Shown: piece by piece, positions 50,943 to 62,974 of the stretch | Layout of the letters: each line of letters opens with the position of its first letter | Numbering within the stretch: the stretch's first letter is position 1 | Assembly: GCA_016208415.1 (NCBI GenBank) | Contig: JACQYB010000063.1 | Span: 1 to 64,000 of the forward strand | Direction: 5' to 3' | Source of the DNA: Betaproteobacteria bacterium | Lineage (GTDB): Bacteria > Pseudomonadota > Gammaproteobacteria > Burkholderiales > Rhodocyclaceae | Length of the DNA stretch: 64,000 bases | Notes under the pieces: model-generated | Databases searched by the model: none | What the model saw: the letters and a program-made list of their open reading frames with translations, nothing else | What the model was told of the DNA's origin: nothing | Translations under genes and position numbers: made by a program

Positions 50943-53900
50943 CTCCAAAAAAACTCATCAAAGTCGCCCTGCCGCTCGAAGCCATCAACAAGGCCGCCGC
51001 GCGCGAGAAATCCATCCGCTACGGCCACACCTCTACGCTGCATCTTTGGTGGGCGCGCCGTCCGCTGGCGGCGGCGCGGGCGGTGATCTTCGCGCAGATG
51101 GTGGATGACCCGTCGGCCTACGTGGAGGTGCTGCGGGCTGATCCGAAGCTGCGCCGAAAGGCAGAGACCGCCCTCAAGGCCCGTCTGAAGCTGTGGGAGG
51201 AGGCGCGGGCCCTTGCCGAGAAGGCCAAAGGGACAAACCTTTCAGTCCCGGAACCAGGTCCAGCACCGACTCTCGACGACTTGTTAACCGACCTGGAACG
51301 CCAACGGCTCTTCCGCATCATCGAGGATCTGGTGCTGTGGGAGAACACCACCAACGAGACGGTGCTGCAAGCGGCGCGAGATGAGATCTGGCAGAGCTGG
51401 CGGCGCGCCTGCGCCGAGAACGCTGACCATCCGCGTGCGAAGGAGTTGTTCGACCGCAACAAACTGCCGGCCTTCCACGATCCGTTCGCGGGTGGCGGCG
51501 CGCTGCCGCTGGAGGCGCAGCGGCTGGGGCTGGAGAGCCATGCCAGCGACTTGAACCCGGTGGCGGTGCTGATCAACAAGGTGATGATCGAAATACCGCC
51601 ACGCTTCGCCGGCAAGCCGCCGGTGAATCCGGGATGGCAGCAGCAGGCGGACGATCGCAAGGCCATGACCACCGACTGGAACGGGGCCAAGGGCCTGGCC
51701 GAAGACGTGCGCCACTATGGCCAGTGGATGCGCGACGAGGCGGAAGAACGCATCGGTCACCTCTACCCCAAGGTCGGGGTCACGTCGGCCATGGCCGACG
51801 ATTCTGCCAACCCTCGGCCCGACCTGAAGAAGTACGTCGGCCAGCAGCTCACCGTCATCGCCTGGCTGTGGGCGCGCACCGTCAAGAGCCCCAACCCGGC
51901 CTTCGCCCATGTCGACGTGCCGCTGGCGTCTACGTTCATGCTGAGTACCAAACCGGGCAAGGAAGCCTATGTCGAGCCGGTGATCGAAAACGGTGGCTAC
52001 CGCTTCACGGTGAAGACGGGCCAGCCGAAGGATGCGGAAGGGGCGAAGCTCGGCACCAAGCTAGCACGCGGGGCGAATTTCGAGTGCCTGATGTCCGGTA
52101 CGCCGATCCCTTCCGGTCACATCTACGGCGAGGCCAACGCCGGGCGCATGGGCGCACGGCTGATGGCTATCGTCGCCGAGGGCGAGCGCGGACGGGTCTA
52201 TCTGGCGCCGACGCCGGAAATGGAAGCCATCGCCCTCATCGCGCAGCCGGAGTGGAAGCCGGAAGTTGCCATGCCGGAAAACCCGCGCTGGTTCTCGCCG
52301 CCGCTCTACGGCCTGAAGACCTACGGCGACCTCTTCACCCCCCGCCAGCTCGTCGCGCTGACGAGCTTCTCCGATCTGGTGACCGAGGCGCGCGAGCGGG
52401 TGAAGCGCGATTACCTGGGAGCGCGGGCGTCTCGCCCGCAAAAAGAATGGCACTCGCGCGGCTACCTTCCCCATTGGGAGGCCGGCGAACTCCCCCAAAG
52501 CCTCACCTTCCGTCTCCACGACACCCTGCCACAAGCCCTGCTCGACCAATGGCGCGAGGAGCTGTCCCGCCTGCCCGAAACCGAGGCGCAACTCGAACGG
52601 CGCAAGCGCATCGACGCGGCGCTGGACGAAGGTCATGGCGAATGCCTGCTACGTGACCCGCGAATCGGCAAGCGGGTGGAAGAAGCGGTATTGCACTTCG
52701 ACCAGCAACGATACCGGCTCCATGCGTGGGCCATCATGCCCAACCACGTTCATGTCCTGGTCACGCCCTTGCACGGCAACAGCCTGTCCTCGATCGTCCA
52801 TTCGTGGAAGTCCTTCACGGCCAAGGAAGCCAACAAGTTGCTCGGGCGCAGCGGCGCGTTCTGGCTGGAGGAATACTTCGACCGGGCGATACGCGACGAA
52901 ACCCATTTCCATCGCGCCGTCGAGTACGTCGAACATAACCCGGTCAAGGCCGGGTTGTGTGCCCGGCCCGAGGATTGGGTTTTGAGCAGTGCACACCTTG
53001 GCGAGGAAAAGCGGGCGGGACGCCCGCGCTCCCAGGATGAGATTCCGCTCGCGGAAGGCGGCACTGGCGCCACGGCGTATGCGGAGGCGGTGGGGGTGTA
53101 TTTGGCGTTTGCGATTGATAGGGTTGTGGACCGGCACACATCAATCGCAACCTGGGACTCAAGTCCTTCGAAGCTCCAGCTTCGGAATACTTTTGCTCGT
53201 CAGGCTATTCCAATGACTTGGGATTTTGGCGAGGGCAACCCATTCTGTATGTCCTCTGGAACATGGACGCCAAGCATTGAGTGGGTCGCAAAGTCACTGG
53301 ATTTCCTGCCTACCACGTTGAGAGGTTTCGGAGTTCAAGCAGATGCGTCGAAGCAAGATATTTCAAACGGTCGAGTCGTCTCCACCGATCCGCCCTACTA
53401 CGACAACATCGGCTACGCTGACCTGTCGGACTTCTTCTACGTCTGGCTGCGCCGTTCGCTGCGTCCGGTGTTCCCCGATCTGTTTTCCACCCTCGCCGTG
53501 CCCAAGGCCGAGGAACTGGTGGCCACACCCTGCCGCCACGGCAGCAAGGCAAAGGCCGAGACGTTCTTCCTCGACGGCATGACCCAGGCCATGCACCGGC
53601 TGGCCGAGCAGGCGCATCCGGCCTTTCCGGTCACCATCTACTACGCCTTCAAACAGTCCGAAAGCGATGGTGCCGACGGCACGACCAACACCGGCTGGGA
53701 TACCTTCCTCGCCGCCGTGATCGAAGCGGGCTTCGCCATTTCCGGCACCTGGCCGATGCGCACTGAACTCGGCAACCGCATGATCGGTTCCGGCACCAAC
53801 GCGCTGGCTTCAAGCATCGTCCGCGTCTGCCGCCAGCGTTCCGCCAACGCCCCCACCGCCACCCGCCGCGAGTTCGTTGCCCAACTCAAGGCCGAACTGC

Positions 53901-54643
53901 CCGAGGCGCTGCGGCATTTGCAAGGCCTGGGAGCGCGGGCTTCCAGCCCGCAAGAAAATGCGGCCAGGATGGCCGCGCTCCCAGGCATCGCGCCGGTGGA
54001 CCTCGCGCAGGCCGCCATCGGCCCCGGCATGGCGGTCTATACGCGCTTTGCCCGCGTGCTCGACGCCGAAGGCCAGCCGCTCACCGTGCGGCAGGCGCTG
54101 GCGCTGATCAACCAGACCCTCGACGAGGCGCTGGCCGAGCAGGAGGGCGACTTCGACGCCGATTCGCGCTGGGCGCTGACCTGGTTCGAGCAGACCGGCT
54201 TTGCCGAAGGCGATTACGGCGTCGCCGAACAACTCTCCAAGTCCAAGAACACGGCAGTGAACGGCCTGGTCGAGGCCGGCATCCTGGTATCAAAGGCTGG
54301 CAAGGTGCGTCTGCTGAAACCCGCCGAACTCCCCGCCGACTGGGACCCGACCACCGACACGCGCCTCACCGTCTGGGAAATTGTGCATCACCTGATCCGC
54401 GTGCTCGAAGCCGGCGGCGAAAGCGCCGCGGCGGCCATCGTCGCCAAGCTCGGCAGCCAGAGTGAAACCGCCCGCGAACTGTGCTACCGCCTCTACACCC
54501 TGTGCGAGCGCAAGAAGCGGGCGAATGAGGCCATGGCCTACAACGCGCTGGTGCAAAGCTGGCCGGAGATCACGCGGCTGGCGCGGGAGACCTCGGCAAC
54601 AGCAAGGCCGGGCACGGGCGACATGTTCATTGAGTCCGTATGA
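50939..54643 (+). CDS. DUF1156 DNA methyltransferase with in-frame RAYT insertion
   Basis: The 1234-residue protein is a DUF1156-type adenine/cytosine amino-methyltransferase. The N-terminal DUF1156 block is [20 protein letters not shown] followed by [16 protein letters not shown]. The cofactor motif is [20 protein letters not shown] (res ~180) and the catalytic motif is [19 protein letters not shown] (res ~816). Between [16 protein letters not shown] and [17 protein letters not shown], about 208 residues (res ~492-700) form a complete REP-associated tyrosine transposase. The frame stays open throughout. A smaller in-frame REP pair adds ~20 residues at ~996-1016 ([20 protein letters not shown]). 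The start at 50939 overlaps the DUF4276 stop. Whether the fused protein still methylates DNA is unknown. Confidence 0.9.
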   Translation: MTPKKLIKVALPLEAINKAAAREKSIRYGHTSTLHLWWARRPLAAARAVIFAQMVDDPSAYVEVLRADPKLRRKAETALKARLKLWEEARALAEKAKGTNLSVPEPGPAPTLDDLLTDLERQRLFRIIEDLVLWENTTNETVLQAARDEIWQSWRRACAENADHPRAKELFDRNKLPAFHDPFAGGGALPLEAQRLGLESHASDLNPVAVLINKVMIEIPPRFAGKPPVNPGWQQQADDRKAMTTDWNGAKGLAEDVRHYGQWMRDEAEERIGHLYPKVGVTSAMADDSANPRPDLKKYVGQQLTVIAWLWARTVKSPNPAFAHVDVPLASTFMLSTKPGKEAYVEPVIENGGYRFTVKTGQPKDAEGAKLGTKLARGANFECLMSGTPIPSGHIYGEANAGRMGARLMAIVAEGERGRVYLAPTPEMEAIALIAQPEWKPEVAMPENPRWFSPPLYGLKTYGDLFTPRQLVALTSFSDLVTEARERVKRDYLGARASRPQKEWHSRGYLPHWEAGELPQSLTFRLHDTLPQALLDQWREELSRLPETEAQLERRKRIDAALDEGHGECLLRDPRIGKRVEEAVLHFDQQRYRLHAWAIMPNHVHVLVTPLHGNSLSSIVHSWKSFTAKEANKLLGRSGAFWLEEYFDRAIRDETHFHRAVEYVEHNPVKAGLCARPEDWVLSSAHLGEEKRAGRPRSQDEIPLAEGGTGATAYAEAVGVYLAFAIDRVVDRHTSIATWDSSPSKLQLRNTFARQAIPMTWDFGEGNPFCMSSGTWTPSIEWVAKSLDFLPTTLRGFGVQADASKQDISNGRVVSTDPPYYDNIGYADLSDFFYVWLRRSLRPVFPDLFSTLAVPKAEELVATPCRHGSKAKAETFFLDGMTQAMHRLAEQAHPAFPVTIYYAFKQSESDGADGTTNTGWDTFLAAVIEAGFAISGTWPMRTELGNRMIGSGTNALASSIVRVCRQRSANAPTATRREFVAQLKAELPEALRHLQGLGARASSPQENAARMAALPGIAPVDLAQAAIGPGMAVYTRFARVLDAEGQPLTVRQALALINQTLDEALAEQEGDFDADSRWALTWFEQTGFAEGDYGVAEQLSKSKNTAVNGLVEAGILVSKAGKVRLLKPAELPADWDPTTDTRLTVWEIVHHLIRVLEAGGESAAAAIVAKLGSQSETARELCYRLYTLCERKKRANEAMAYNALVQSWPEITRLARETSATARPGTGDMFIESV
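52414..53036 (+). mobile_element. REP-associated tyrosine transposase with 26-bp REP ends, in frame in methylase
   Basis: The 623-bp element is bounded by inverted repeats of 26 bp. The left (52414-52439) begins CCTGGGAGCGCGGGCGTC, and the right (53011-53036) is its complement with one mismatch. The interior encodes a Y1 HUH domain: [19 protein letters not shown] (HxH at residues 603 and 605) and [31 protein letters not shown], with the probable catalytic Tyr at residue 646. RAYTs normally stand alone between REPs. Here there is no separate start or stop, and the frame is that of the methylase. It may be expressed only as part of the fusion, or from an internal start such as the ATG at 52635. 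Confidence 0.85.
53926..53984. repeat. Inverted REP pair (BIME-like) in frame in methylase
   Basis: CCTGGGAGCGCGGGCTTCC begins the left unit, and CGCGCTCCCAGG ends the right unit at 53984. They form a BIME-like pair around AAGAAAATG. The outer 14 bases match the ends of the RAYT element at 52414, so it is a likely product of that transposase family. It adds about 20 codons without breaking the frame. Confidence 0.72.
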
Positions 54644-54673
54644 TGACCACCGGAATCTTTCGAGGAGTGGGCC

Positions 54674-54856
54674 ATGCCTACCGAACGCTTTGATCTGAAC
54701 GACATCCAGCACGAGCCGACCGACGCGCAGCTCGAATCCCTCATGGCTGCCGTGGCCGCCGAGGCAAGGCGACGGGCCACGCAGGCGCGCCAGGAACTGA
54801 TGCAGCGGCTGCGCGAGGAAATTGCCGCAGCCCATCGCGCCCGGATTCCAGCATGA
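54674..54856 (+). CDS. Small antitoxin-like protein before zeta toxin
   Basis: The 60-residue protein is rich in charged helices (AQLESLMAAVAAEARRRATQARQELMQRL). Its size, helical character and ATGA overlap with the zeta toxin gene suggest an antitoxin. It has no sequence match that I recognise to epsilon or PezA. The ATG at 54674 follows GAGGAGTGGGCC. It begins about 30 bp after the methylase stop. Confidence 0.7.
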   Translation: MPTERFDLNDIQHEPTDAQLESLMAAVAAEARRRATQARQELMQRLREEIAAAHRARIPA

Positions 54857-55584
54857 GCGAGAGGGCGAAACCTCGCCTGATCGTCGTCGCCGGCCCCAAC
54901 GGCGCGGGCAAGACCTCGATCACCGAGCAGTTGCTGCGCCATGAGTGGATGGGCGGCTGTGTCTATGTCAACCCCGACACCATTGCGCGCGACGAATTCG
55001 GCGACTGGAACTCCCCCGACGCCGTCATACGGGCAGCGGGGCGCGCCGCCGAACTGCGGGAGCAATGCCTGAGGGAGGGAAGCAGCCTGGCCTTCGAGAC
55101 GGTGCTGTCGATGCCGGACAAGATCGCGTTCATCGAGCGGGCAAAGGCGGCGGGGTTCTTCGTTCGCCTGTTCTTCGTCGGCACGGATGATCCTTCCATC
55201 AACGCCAAGCGAGTGGCGCTGCGCGTCATGGAAGGCGGTCACGATGTGCCGATCGCCAAGATCATCGCCCGCTATGGCCGGTCGCTGGCCAACTGTTCCG
55301 TTGCCGCGCGGCTGGCCGACCGGACGTATCTCTACGATAACTCGGTGGACGATGCGCCGGCCCGTATGCTCTTCCGCCTGAGCGACGGCAAGCTCATCAA
55401 GCGCTACGGCGACATCAATTCCTGGGCGAGTGAAGTTTTGCAGGAAGTTGCTGCGGAGTCCGAACCAGTCACTGATGCGCCGCGGTGTGGCGCGCGGCTT
55501 TCCGAGCCGGCGCAGGCAAAAGACGGGTTGGACCCTGATGAAGACACAGTGTGGCCCGACTCGTCCAACAAGGAGAACAACTGA
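54853..55584 (+). CDS. Zeta-toxin-type kinase
   Basis: The 243-residue protein has a P-loop kinase fold like zeta toxins, which phosphorylate UDP-sugars. Walker A is IVVAGPNGAGKTSITEQLL. VYVNPDTIARDEFGDWN is the substrate-side NPD motif, and SSLAFETVLSMPDKIAFIERA is the conserved FETVLS block. The C-terminal ~40 residues (GARLSEPAQAKDGLDPDEDT) look disordered. The overlap with the 54674 gene indicates a toxin-antitoxin unit inside the defence island. Confidence 0.88.
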   Translation: MSERAKPRLIVVAGPNGAGKTSITEQLLRHEWMGGCVYVNPDTIARDEFGDWNSPDAVIRAAGRAAELREQCLREGSSLAFETVLSMPDKIAFIERAKAAGFFVRLFFVGTDDPSINAKRVALRVMEGGHDVPIAKIIARYGRSLANCSVAARLADRTYLYDNSVDDAPARMLFRLSDGKLIKRYGDINSWASEVLQEVAAESEPVTDAPRCGARLSEPAQAKDGLDPDEDTVWPDSSNKENN

Positions 55585-55585
55585 C

Positions 55586-56023
55586 GTGGCGATGACCGCC
55601 TTCTTCACCCGCTTCAAGGATCTCGCCTTCAAGGAAATGCGCGCCTGTACGGTGGCTCCGGGCAGGGAGATTCCCGCCGGCGAATACGGTTTTCTGGAGT
55701 TCTATTGCGACGATGTCCGCTGCGATTGCCGTCGCGTCATGATCAAGGTGATTGGACAGCACAGCGGGGAGAAAGCCTGGGCGACGATCAGCTATGGCTG
55801 GGAGAAACCGGAGTTCTACCGGGAATGGGCCGGGTCCGGCCTGATGGACGTGAATGAGCTTTGCCGTCCGATGCTCGACCCGCTGAATCCGCAATCCCCC
55901 CACGCCGGGTTTTTCCTGTCCCTGTTCGAGGAAATGGTCAAGGACAAGACCTACGTGGATCGCCTGAAACATCAGTACGCGATGTTCAGGAAGCCGGCGA
56001 AGCGCTGGGGCAAGTTCTCGTGA
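55586..56023 (+). CDS. Hypothetical protein in defence island
   Basis: The 145-residue protein is not recognised. It contains a short Cys-rich segment (FLEFYCDDVRCDCRRVMIKV) and a repeated aromatic region (ISYGWEKPEFYREWAGSG). The Cys cluster could bind metal. Starts are GTG 55586 (AAGGAG ten bases upstream) or ATG 55592. It lies between the zeta toxin and MntA and may be a cargo gene unrelated to toxins. Confidence 0.65.
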   Translation: MAMTAFFTRFKDLAFKEMRACTVAPGREIPAGEYGFLEFYCDDVRCDCRRVMIKVIGQHSGEKAWATISYGWEKPEFYREWAGSGLMDVNELCRPMLDPLNPQSPHAGFFLSLFEEMVKDKTYVDRLKHQYAMFRKPAKRWGKFS

Positions 56024-56059
56024 GCGCCGCCATTTCGCTGCACATCGGGGTACAACATC

Positions 56060-56365
56060 ATGCACCCTAGCCTGAATCTCGACGAAGCGACCTTGGCCCG
56101 CTTGTGCGAGGCGAACCGTATCCGCCGTCTGGCCCTGTTCGGCTCGCAACTGAAGGGCACCGCAAAGCCGGACAGCGACGTCGATCTGCTGGTGGAGTTT
56201 TTCCCCGACGCGCGACCGACCCTGCTTGATATGGCCCGGATCGAGATCGATTTGTCGCAGGCCCTGGGGGGGCGCAAGGTCGATCTGCGCACACCGCAGG
56301 ACTTGAGCCGCTACTTCCGCGACGAGGTGGTTCGCACAGCGCAGGTGCAGTATGTCGCCGGATGA
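56060..56365 (+). CDS. mntA: MntA-type nucleotidyltransferase antitoxin
   Basis: The 101-residue protein is a minimal nucleotidyltransferase. IRRLALFGSQLKGTAKPDSDVDLLVEF has the GSxxxG(x)nSDxD motif. In the MntA/HepT pair it adds AMP groups to the toxin and so blocks it. Its stop overlaps the HepT start by 14 bp. Confidence 0.93.
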   Translation: MHPSLNLDEATLARLCEANRIRRLALFGSQLKGTAKPDSDVDLLVEFFPDARPTLLDMARIEIDLSQALGGRKVDLRTPQDLSRYFRDEVVRTAQVQYVAG

Positions 56366-56690
56366 CCGCTGGCGCGTCGGCCACATGATCGATGCGGCCG
56401 AACAGGCGCTGGCCTTCGTCCACGGTCGCCATCGGAAGGATCTGGAGGGCGACGCGATGTTGCGCCTGGCCCTGACGCGTGCCGTCGAGATCGTCGGCGA
56501 GGCTGCAGCCCAGGTGGGCGAAGCCGGGCGCGACGAATTACCCGCCGTGCCGTGGCCGCAGATCATCGGCATGCGCAATCGCCTGGTGCACGCGTATTTC
56601 GACATCAACCGGGACATTCTGTGGGATACGGTAGAACTCGCGCTGCCGCCACTGCTCGAGCAGTTGAAGACGGCCCTTGGGACGGAATAG
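56352..56690 (+). CDS. hepT: HepT-type HEPN RNase toxin
   Basis: The 112-residue protein is a HEPN (DUF86) ribonuclease. The active site RxxxxH is seen as IIGMRNRLVHAYFDINRDILWDTV, with a target Tyr in HAYFD for AMP transfer. It is paired with MntA upstream. It ends six bases before the DUF499 gene, so it is probably on the same transcript. Confidence 0.93.
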   Translation: MSPDDRWRVGHMIDAAEQALAFVHGRHRKDLEGDAMLRLALTRAVEIVGEAAAQVGEAGRDELPAVPWPQIIGMRNRLVHAYFDINRDILWDTVELALPPLLEQLKTALGTE

Positions 56691-56696
56691 GACACC

Positions 56697-60068
<3,372 letters not shown>

Positions 60069-60072
60069 CCCG

Positions 60073-60147
60073 ATGGCTGCGAAGACGCAGATGCTTCACG
60101 AGGGCAAGCTTGACTTGACTCGCACACTTTCCACGTCGAGGCGATAG
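60073..60147 (+). pseudogene. Truncated start of the next defence gene
   Basis: ATG 60073 opens MAAKTQMLHEGKLDLTRTL and hits a stop after 24 codons. It begins five bases after the DUF499 stop, as the next gene of an operon would. The minus-strand frame just beyond it (60096-60220) reads KHGLDDDAVTVRESPYRLDV, which may be the end of another unrelated gene. So 60073-60220 looks like a rearrangement junction at the right end of the island. Confidence 0.4.
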
Positions 60148-60220
60148 GGGCTCTCCCGAACCGTCACCGCGTCGTCGTCCAGCCCGTGCTTGTCCAAATT
60201 CGCGCATCGCGCGGCCGGGA

Positions 60221-60772
60221 TCACTCCCTGCGCCGGGCCTGGCGCGCTGCCATGCGGCTCCATTGCCAGACGTAGTGCAGGCCGGAAGCCGTCACGGTGA
60301 GCAATACCAGCACGAAGGCGGGCGCCAGCCCGGGGCTGACCGCCGTGTAGCCCGCGGCCGCGGCGAGCACCATGCAGACCAGGGCGAATTCCAGGAAGGT
60401 GTTCAGTTTCGAAAGCCCGGTGGGCGCCATTTCGACCCGGCCGAACAGCAGACGGTAGGCAGCCGCGCCGCCCACGATCACCACGTCGCGCACCACGATG
60501 GCCGTGGCGAGCCACAGGGGCAGGAGGCCCTGCCACGTGAGCACGATGACCGCCGCCAGCATGGTCAGTTTGTCCGCGAGCGGATCGAGCACGGCTCCGA
60601 ATTGGGACATGCGGTTGAAGCGCCGCGCGATGACGCCGTCGAGCAGGTCGCTCAGCGCCGACAGGAGGAACACCGCCAGGGCCGCCCCGTAGTCGCGCTC
60701 GACGACCAGGAAGACGATGACCGGAACGAGCAGCACCCGCAGCAGGGTGATGATGTTCGGAACGGTCAGCAT
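60221..60772 (-). CDS. CDP-alcohol phosphatidyltransferase (PgsA-like)
   Basis: The 183-residue membrane enzyme makes phospholipid from CDP-diacylglycerol and an alcohol. The signature DGxxAR(x)8Gx3Dx3D is seen in LLDGVIARRFNRMSQFGAVLDPLADK. The N-terminus (LTVPNIITLLRVLLVPVIVFLVV) is typical of PgsA-like proteins, but the alcohol substrate is not certain. The ATG at 60772 gives normal length. It lies 28 bp after the aspartate decarboxylase gene, so they may be co-transcribed. Confidence 0.88.
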   Translation of the reverse strand: MLTVPNIITLLRVLLVPVIVFLVVERDYGAALAVFLLSALSDLLDGVIARRFNRMSQFGAVLDPLADKLTMLAAVIVLTWQGLLPLWLATAIVVRDVVIVGGAAAYRLLFGRVEMAPTGLSKLNTFLEFALVCMVLAAAAGYTAVSPGLAPAFVLVLLTVTASGLHYVWQWSRMAARQARRRE

Positions 60773-60800
60773 GCCGTGTCCGGCGGTCGGGATGCTGGTC

Positions 60801-62732
60801 TCAACTGTGTTGCGCCGCCCGTGCCTGCGAGGCGAGCCACTCTTCGTGATAGGACTGGGCGGCGCGACGCAGATTCTCGCCGATCTGGCCATAGGCCTCC
60901 TCCGGCAGATTGGCGAGGGATACCCGCAGGGACCACTCCGGGGCGCCGAACCCGCCGCCGGGCAGCAGCACGATGGACGAGTGTTCGGCCAGGCGGAACA
61001 CCAGGTCGACGGGTTCGTGGTTGTCCTTCAGGAACTTCGCGAACGCCGCGCCGTAGTGTGTTTCCGCCCAGACCATCAGGTCGAGCTCGCAGTAGTAGCC
61101 GGCGCGATCGGGGTCGTCCGGCAGGGTGAGCCCCAGGCCCGCCCACAGCGCCTCCAGGCGGCGCCGGACGATGTCTCGCGTCAGGCTCTGGTAGCGATCG
61201 TCCTGGTCGAGGAGCGCGAACAGGGCGAACAGCGCCATCTGCACCTGTTGGGGCGTGGACAGCCCGGCGGTATGGTTCAGTGCGACCCGGCGGCTGTCCG
61301 CGACCATGCGGTCGATGAATTTCATGCGCTCCGGCGCCACGGTGAGCTTCGCGTAACGGGCATCGGCACGGCGCCGCTCGTTGCGCGCAAGGGCGGCGAT
61401 CCGCCGGTCGAAGACGTTGTCTTCGTGGATGGCGACCACGCCGAGACGCCAGCCGGTGCAGCCGAAATACTTCGAGAACGAGTAGATGCCGATGGTGTTG
61501 CGGGGCAGCGCCGCAAGCAGCGAGCGGAATCCCGGCACGAAGGTGGCGTACACGTCGTCGGTGACGATCATCAGGTCCGGGTTCGAGCTGCGCACCACCT
61601 CGACCAGGCGATTCATGGAGGCCGGCCGGATCGCCACGGACGGCGGGTTGCTCGGGTTGACGACGAACAGCGCCTTGATGGAACGGTCCGCCAGCCTGGC
61701 GATCTGCGCGTCGGGATACTGCCACGCATGCGTGCCGTCCGGGCGCCGCTCGCTGGCGCAGATTTCCACCACGTCGAAGCCGTAACGGCCGAGCCGGGGG
61801 ATCTCCAGGTAGGGACAGAAGATCGGCACCGCCAGCGCCACCCGGTCGCCGCGCTTGAGCAGCGAATTGTCGACCAGGGCGTCGAACACGTAGCCCACCG
61901 CAGCGGTGGCGCCTTCGGTGGCGAACAGATCGTATCGGCCGGGGGGAGACTCGCCGCCGCACAGGGCCTTCGCGAGGTAGTCATGCACGATCGCCTCGAT
62001 GCCGGGGAGCATCCTTACCGGGTAGGGGTACTGGTCACCGAGCACCGCGTCGGCGAGTTCGTGGGCCCATTCATCGGGATCGAAGCCGTGGCTCGCCACG
62101 CCGTAGTCCAGGGCGCCTTGCAGCAAGCGGGCGCCATCGCCGGCCTGGCCTTGCAGGAAGGCTTCGAGACGCCGGGCGATGCCGCCCTTGCGCGCCATGC
62201 CGCCAAGGTCGCGCTCCTCCCAGGCGTGGCGCGACTCTTCCAGGGCGAACCGGCCCAACGTGAAGAACGCCTCGCGCGGCGTGGTGGCAAGCCAGTTGGG
62301 GTTGCCCCGTCCGGCGTTGAGCATTTGCGATGCACTCGCGCGGGCATGGTCGGCGGCCAGGGCGATCAGCCGGTCCTTCAGTTCGAAAGGGCTGAGCCGC
62401 TCCAGTGCCCGCTGGGCGGCGCGGGGCGTGTGTGGCGGCGCGATCGACCGCTGCGCACAATCCCCGGCTTGCGGCGTAGCGGCGTGGTGGGCGAGAAAAT
62501 CCCGCAGCACGAGCTTCAGTGCGGCGGCGTGCCTGACGTCACCGCGCCCGCGCGCGGCCTCCATGTCATCCGCCATCATCGCCCTGATGCGCATCTGTCC
62601 GTCCGGCGTTTGCACCAGGTAGTGGCCCATTTCCAGCGCCGCCATTTCCGAAACGTGCTCGTGCTCGGCGATGGCCAGGATTTCCTCCTCGGTCAGTTCC
62701 GACAGGGCGAGACAGTCTTCGAAAGACAGCAT
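60801..62732 (-). CDS. Aspartate 4-decarboxylase/transaminase with N-terminal extension
   Basis: Residues ~112-643 match bifunctional aspartate 4-decarboxylase/aminotransferase (AsdA), which makes alanine and CO2 from aspartate with PLP. LSPFELKDRLIALAADHARASA, MLNAGRGNPNWLATTPREAFF and the PLP-Lys in SIYSFSKYFGCTGWRLG-type sequence (YSFSKYFGCTGWRLGVVA) support this. AsdA is usually about 530 residues. Here a ~110-residue extra N-terminus (LSFEDCLALSELTEEEILAI, EMAALEMGHYLVQTPDG) is present. It looks like a separate small helical domain found alone in other bacteria. The start ATG is at 62732. No transporter for aspartate/alanine is adjacent. Confidence 0.9.
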   Translation of the reverse strand: MLSFEDCLALSELTEEEILAIAEHEHVSEMAALEMGHYLVQTPDGQMRIRAMMADDMEAARGRGDVRHAAALKLVLRDFLAHHAATPQAGDCAQRSIAPPHTPRAAQRALERLSPFELKDRLIALAADHARASASQMLNAGRGNPNWLATTPREAFFTLGRFALEESRHAWEERDLGGMARKGGIARRLEAFLQGQAGDGARLLQGALDYGVASHGFDPDEWAHELADAVLGDQYPYPVRMLPGIEAIVHDYLAKALCGGESPPGRYDLFATEGATAAVGYVFDALVDNSLLKRGDRVALAVPIFCPYLEIPRLGRYGFDVVEICASERRPDGTHAWQYPDAQIARLADRSIKALFVVNPSNPPSVAIRPASMNRLVEVVRSSNPDLMIVTDDVYATFVPGFRSLLAALPRNTIGIYSFSKYFGCTGWRLGVVAIHEDNVFDRRIAALARNERRRADARYAKLTVAPERMKFIDRMVADSRRVALNHTAGLSTPQQVQMALFALFALLDQDDRYQSLTRDIVRRRLEALWAGLGLTLPDDPDRAGYYCELDLMVWAETHYGAAFAKFLKDNHEPVDLVFRLAEHSSIVLLPGGGFGAPEWSLRVSLANLPEEAYGQIGENLRRAAQSYHEEWLASQARAAQHS

Positions 62733-62974
62733 CGGTATCTCCCGTTCCAGTATGCCGGGTGCGCGCCATGGCCACCCCGGGTATGGGTGGCACGGGTACC
62801 ATTCTGATGTTCTGCGACGGGGGTGTCTTGATTTTTGTCAGGCAGTGGGTACTGGAGGGCCGGGCGGGTGGGTACGCATCCGGATTCGATATGGACGTCC
62901 GCGCTGCGACGGCTGTCCCGACGGCCGGCCCCACGCGCTGCCCCTGATCGGGGCGAGCTCCCGAGGAGCAGCCC
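62733..62974. other. Divergent promoter region of asdA-like gene and polX
   Basis: This 240-bp region separates the minus-strand decarboxylase from the plus-strand polX. It contains a T-rich stretch CTTGATTTTTGTCAGG near 62828-62843 and a short GGTACC-type palindrome near 62797. No gene or clear operator was found. Confidence 0.4.

Noticed and set aside
60096-60536. 146-residue minus-strand gene overlapping the phosphatidyltransferase
   Set aside because: Most of it is a shadow of the membrane enzyme. Only the last ~40 residues beyond 60221 look protein-like, and no start is visible.
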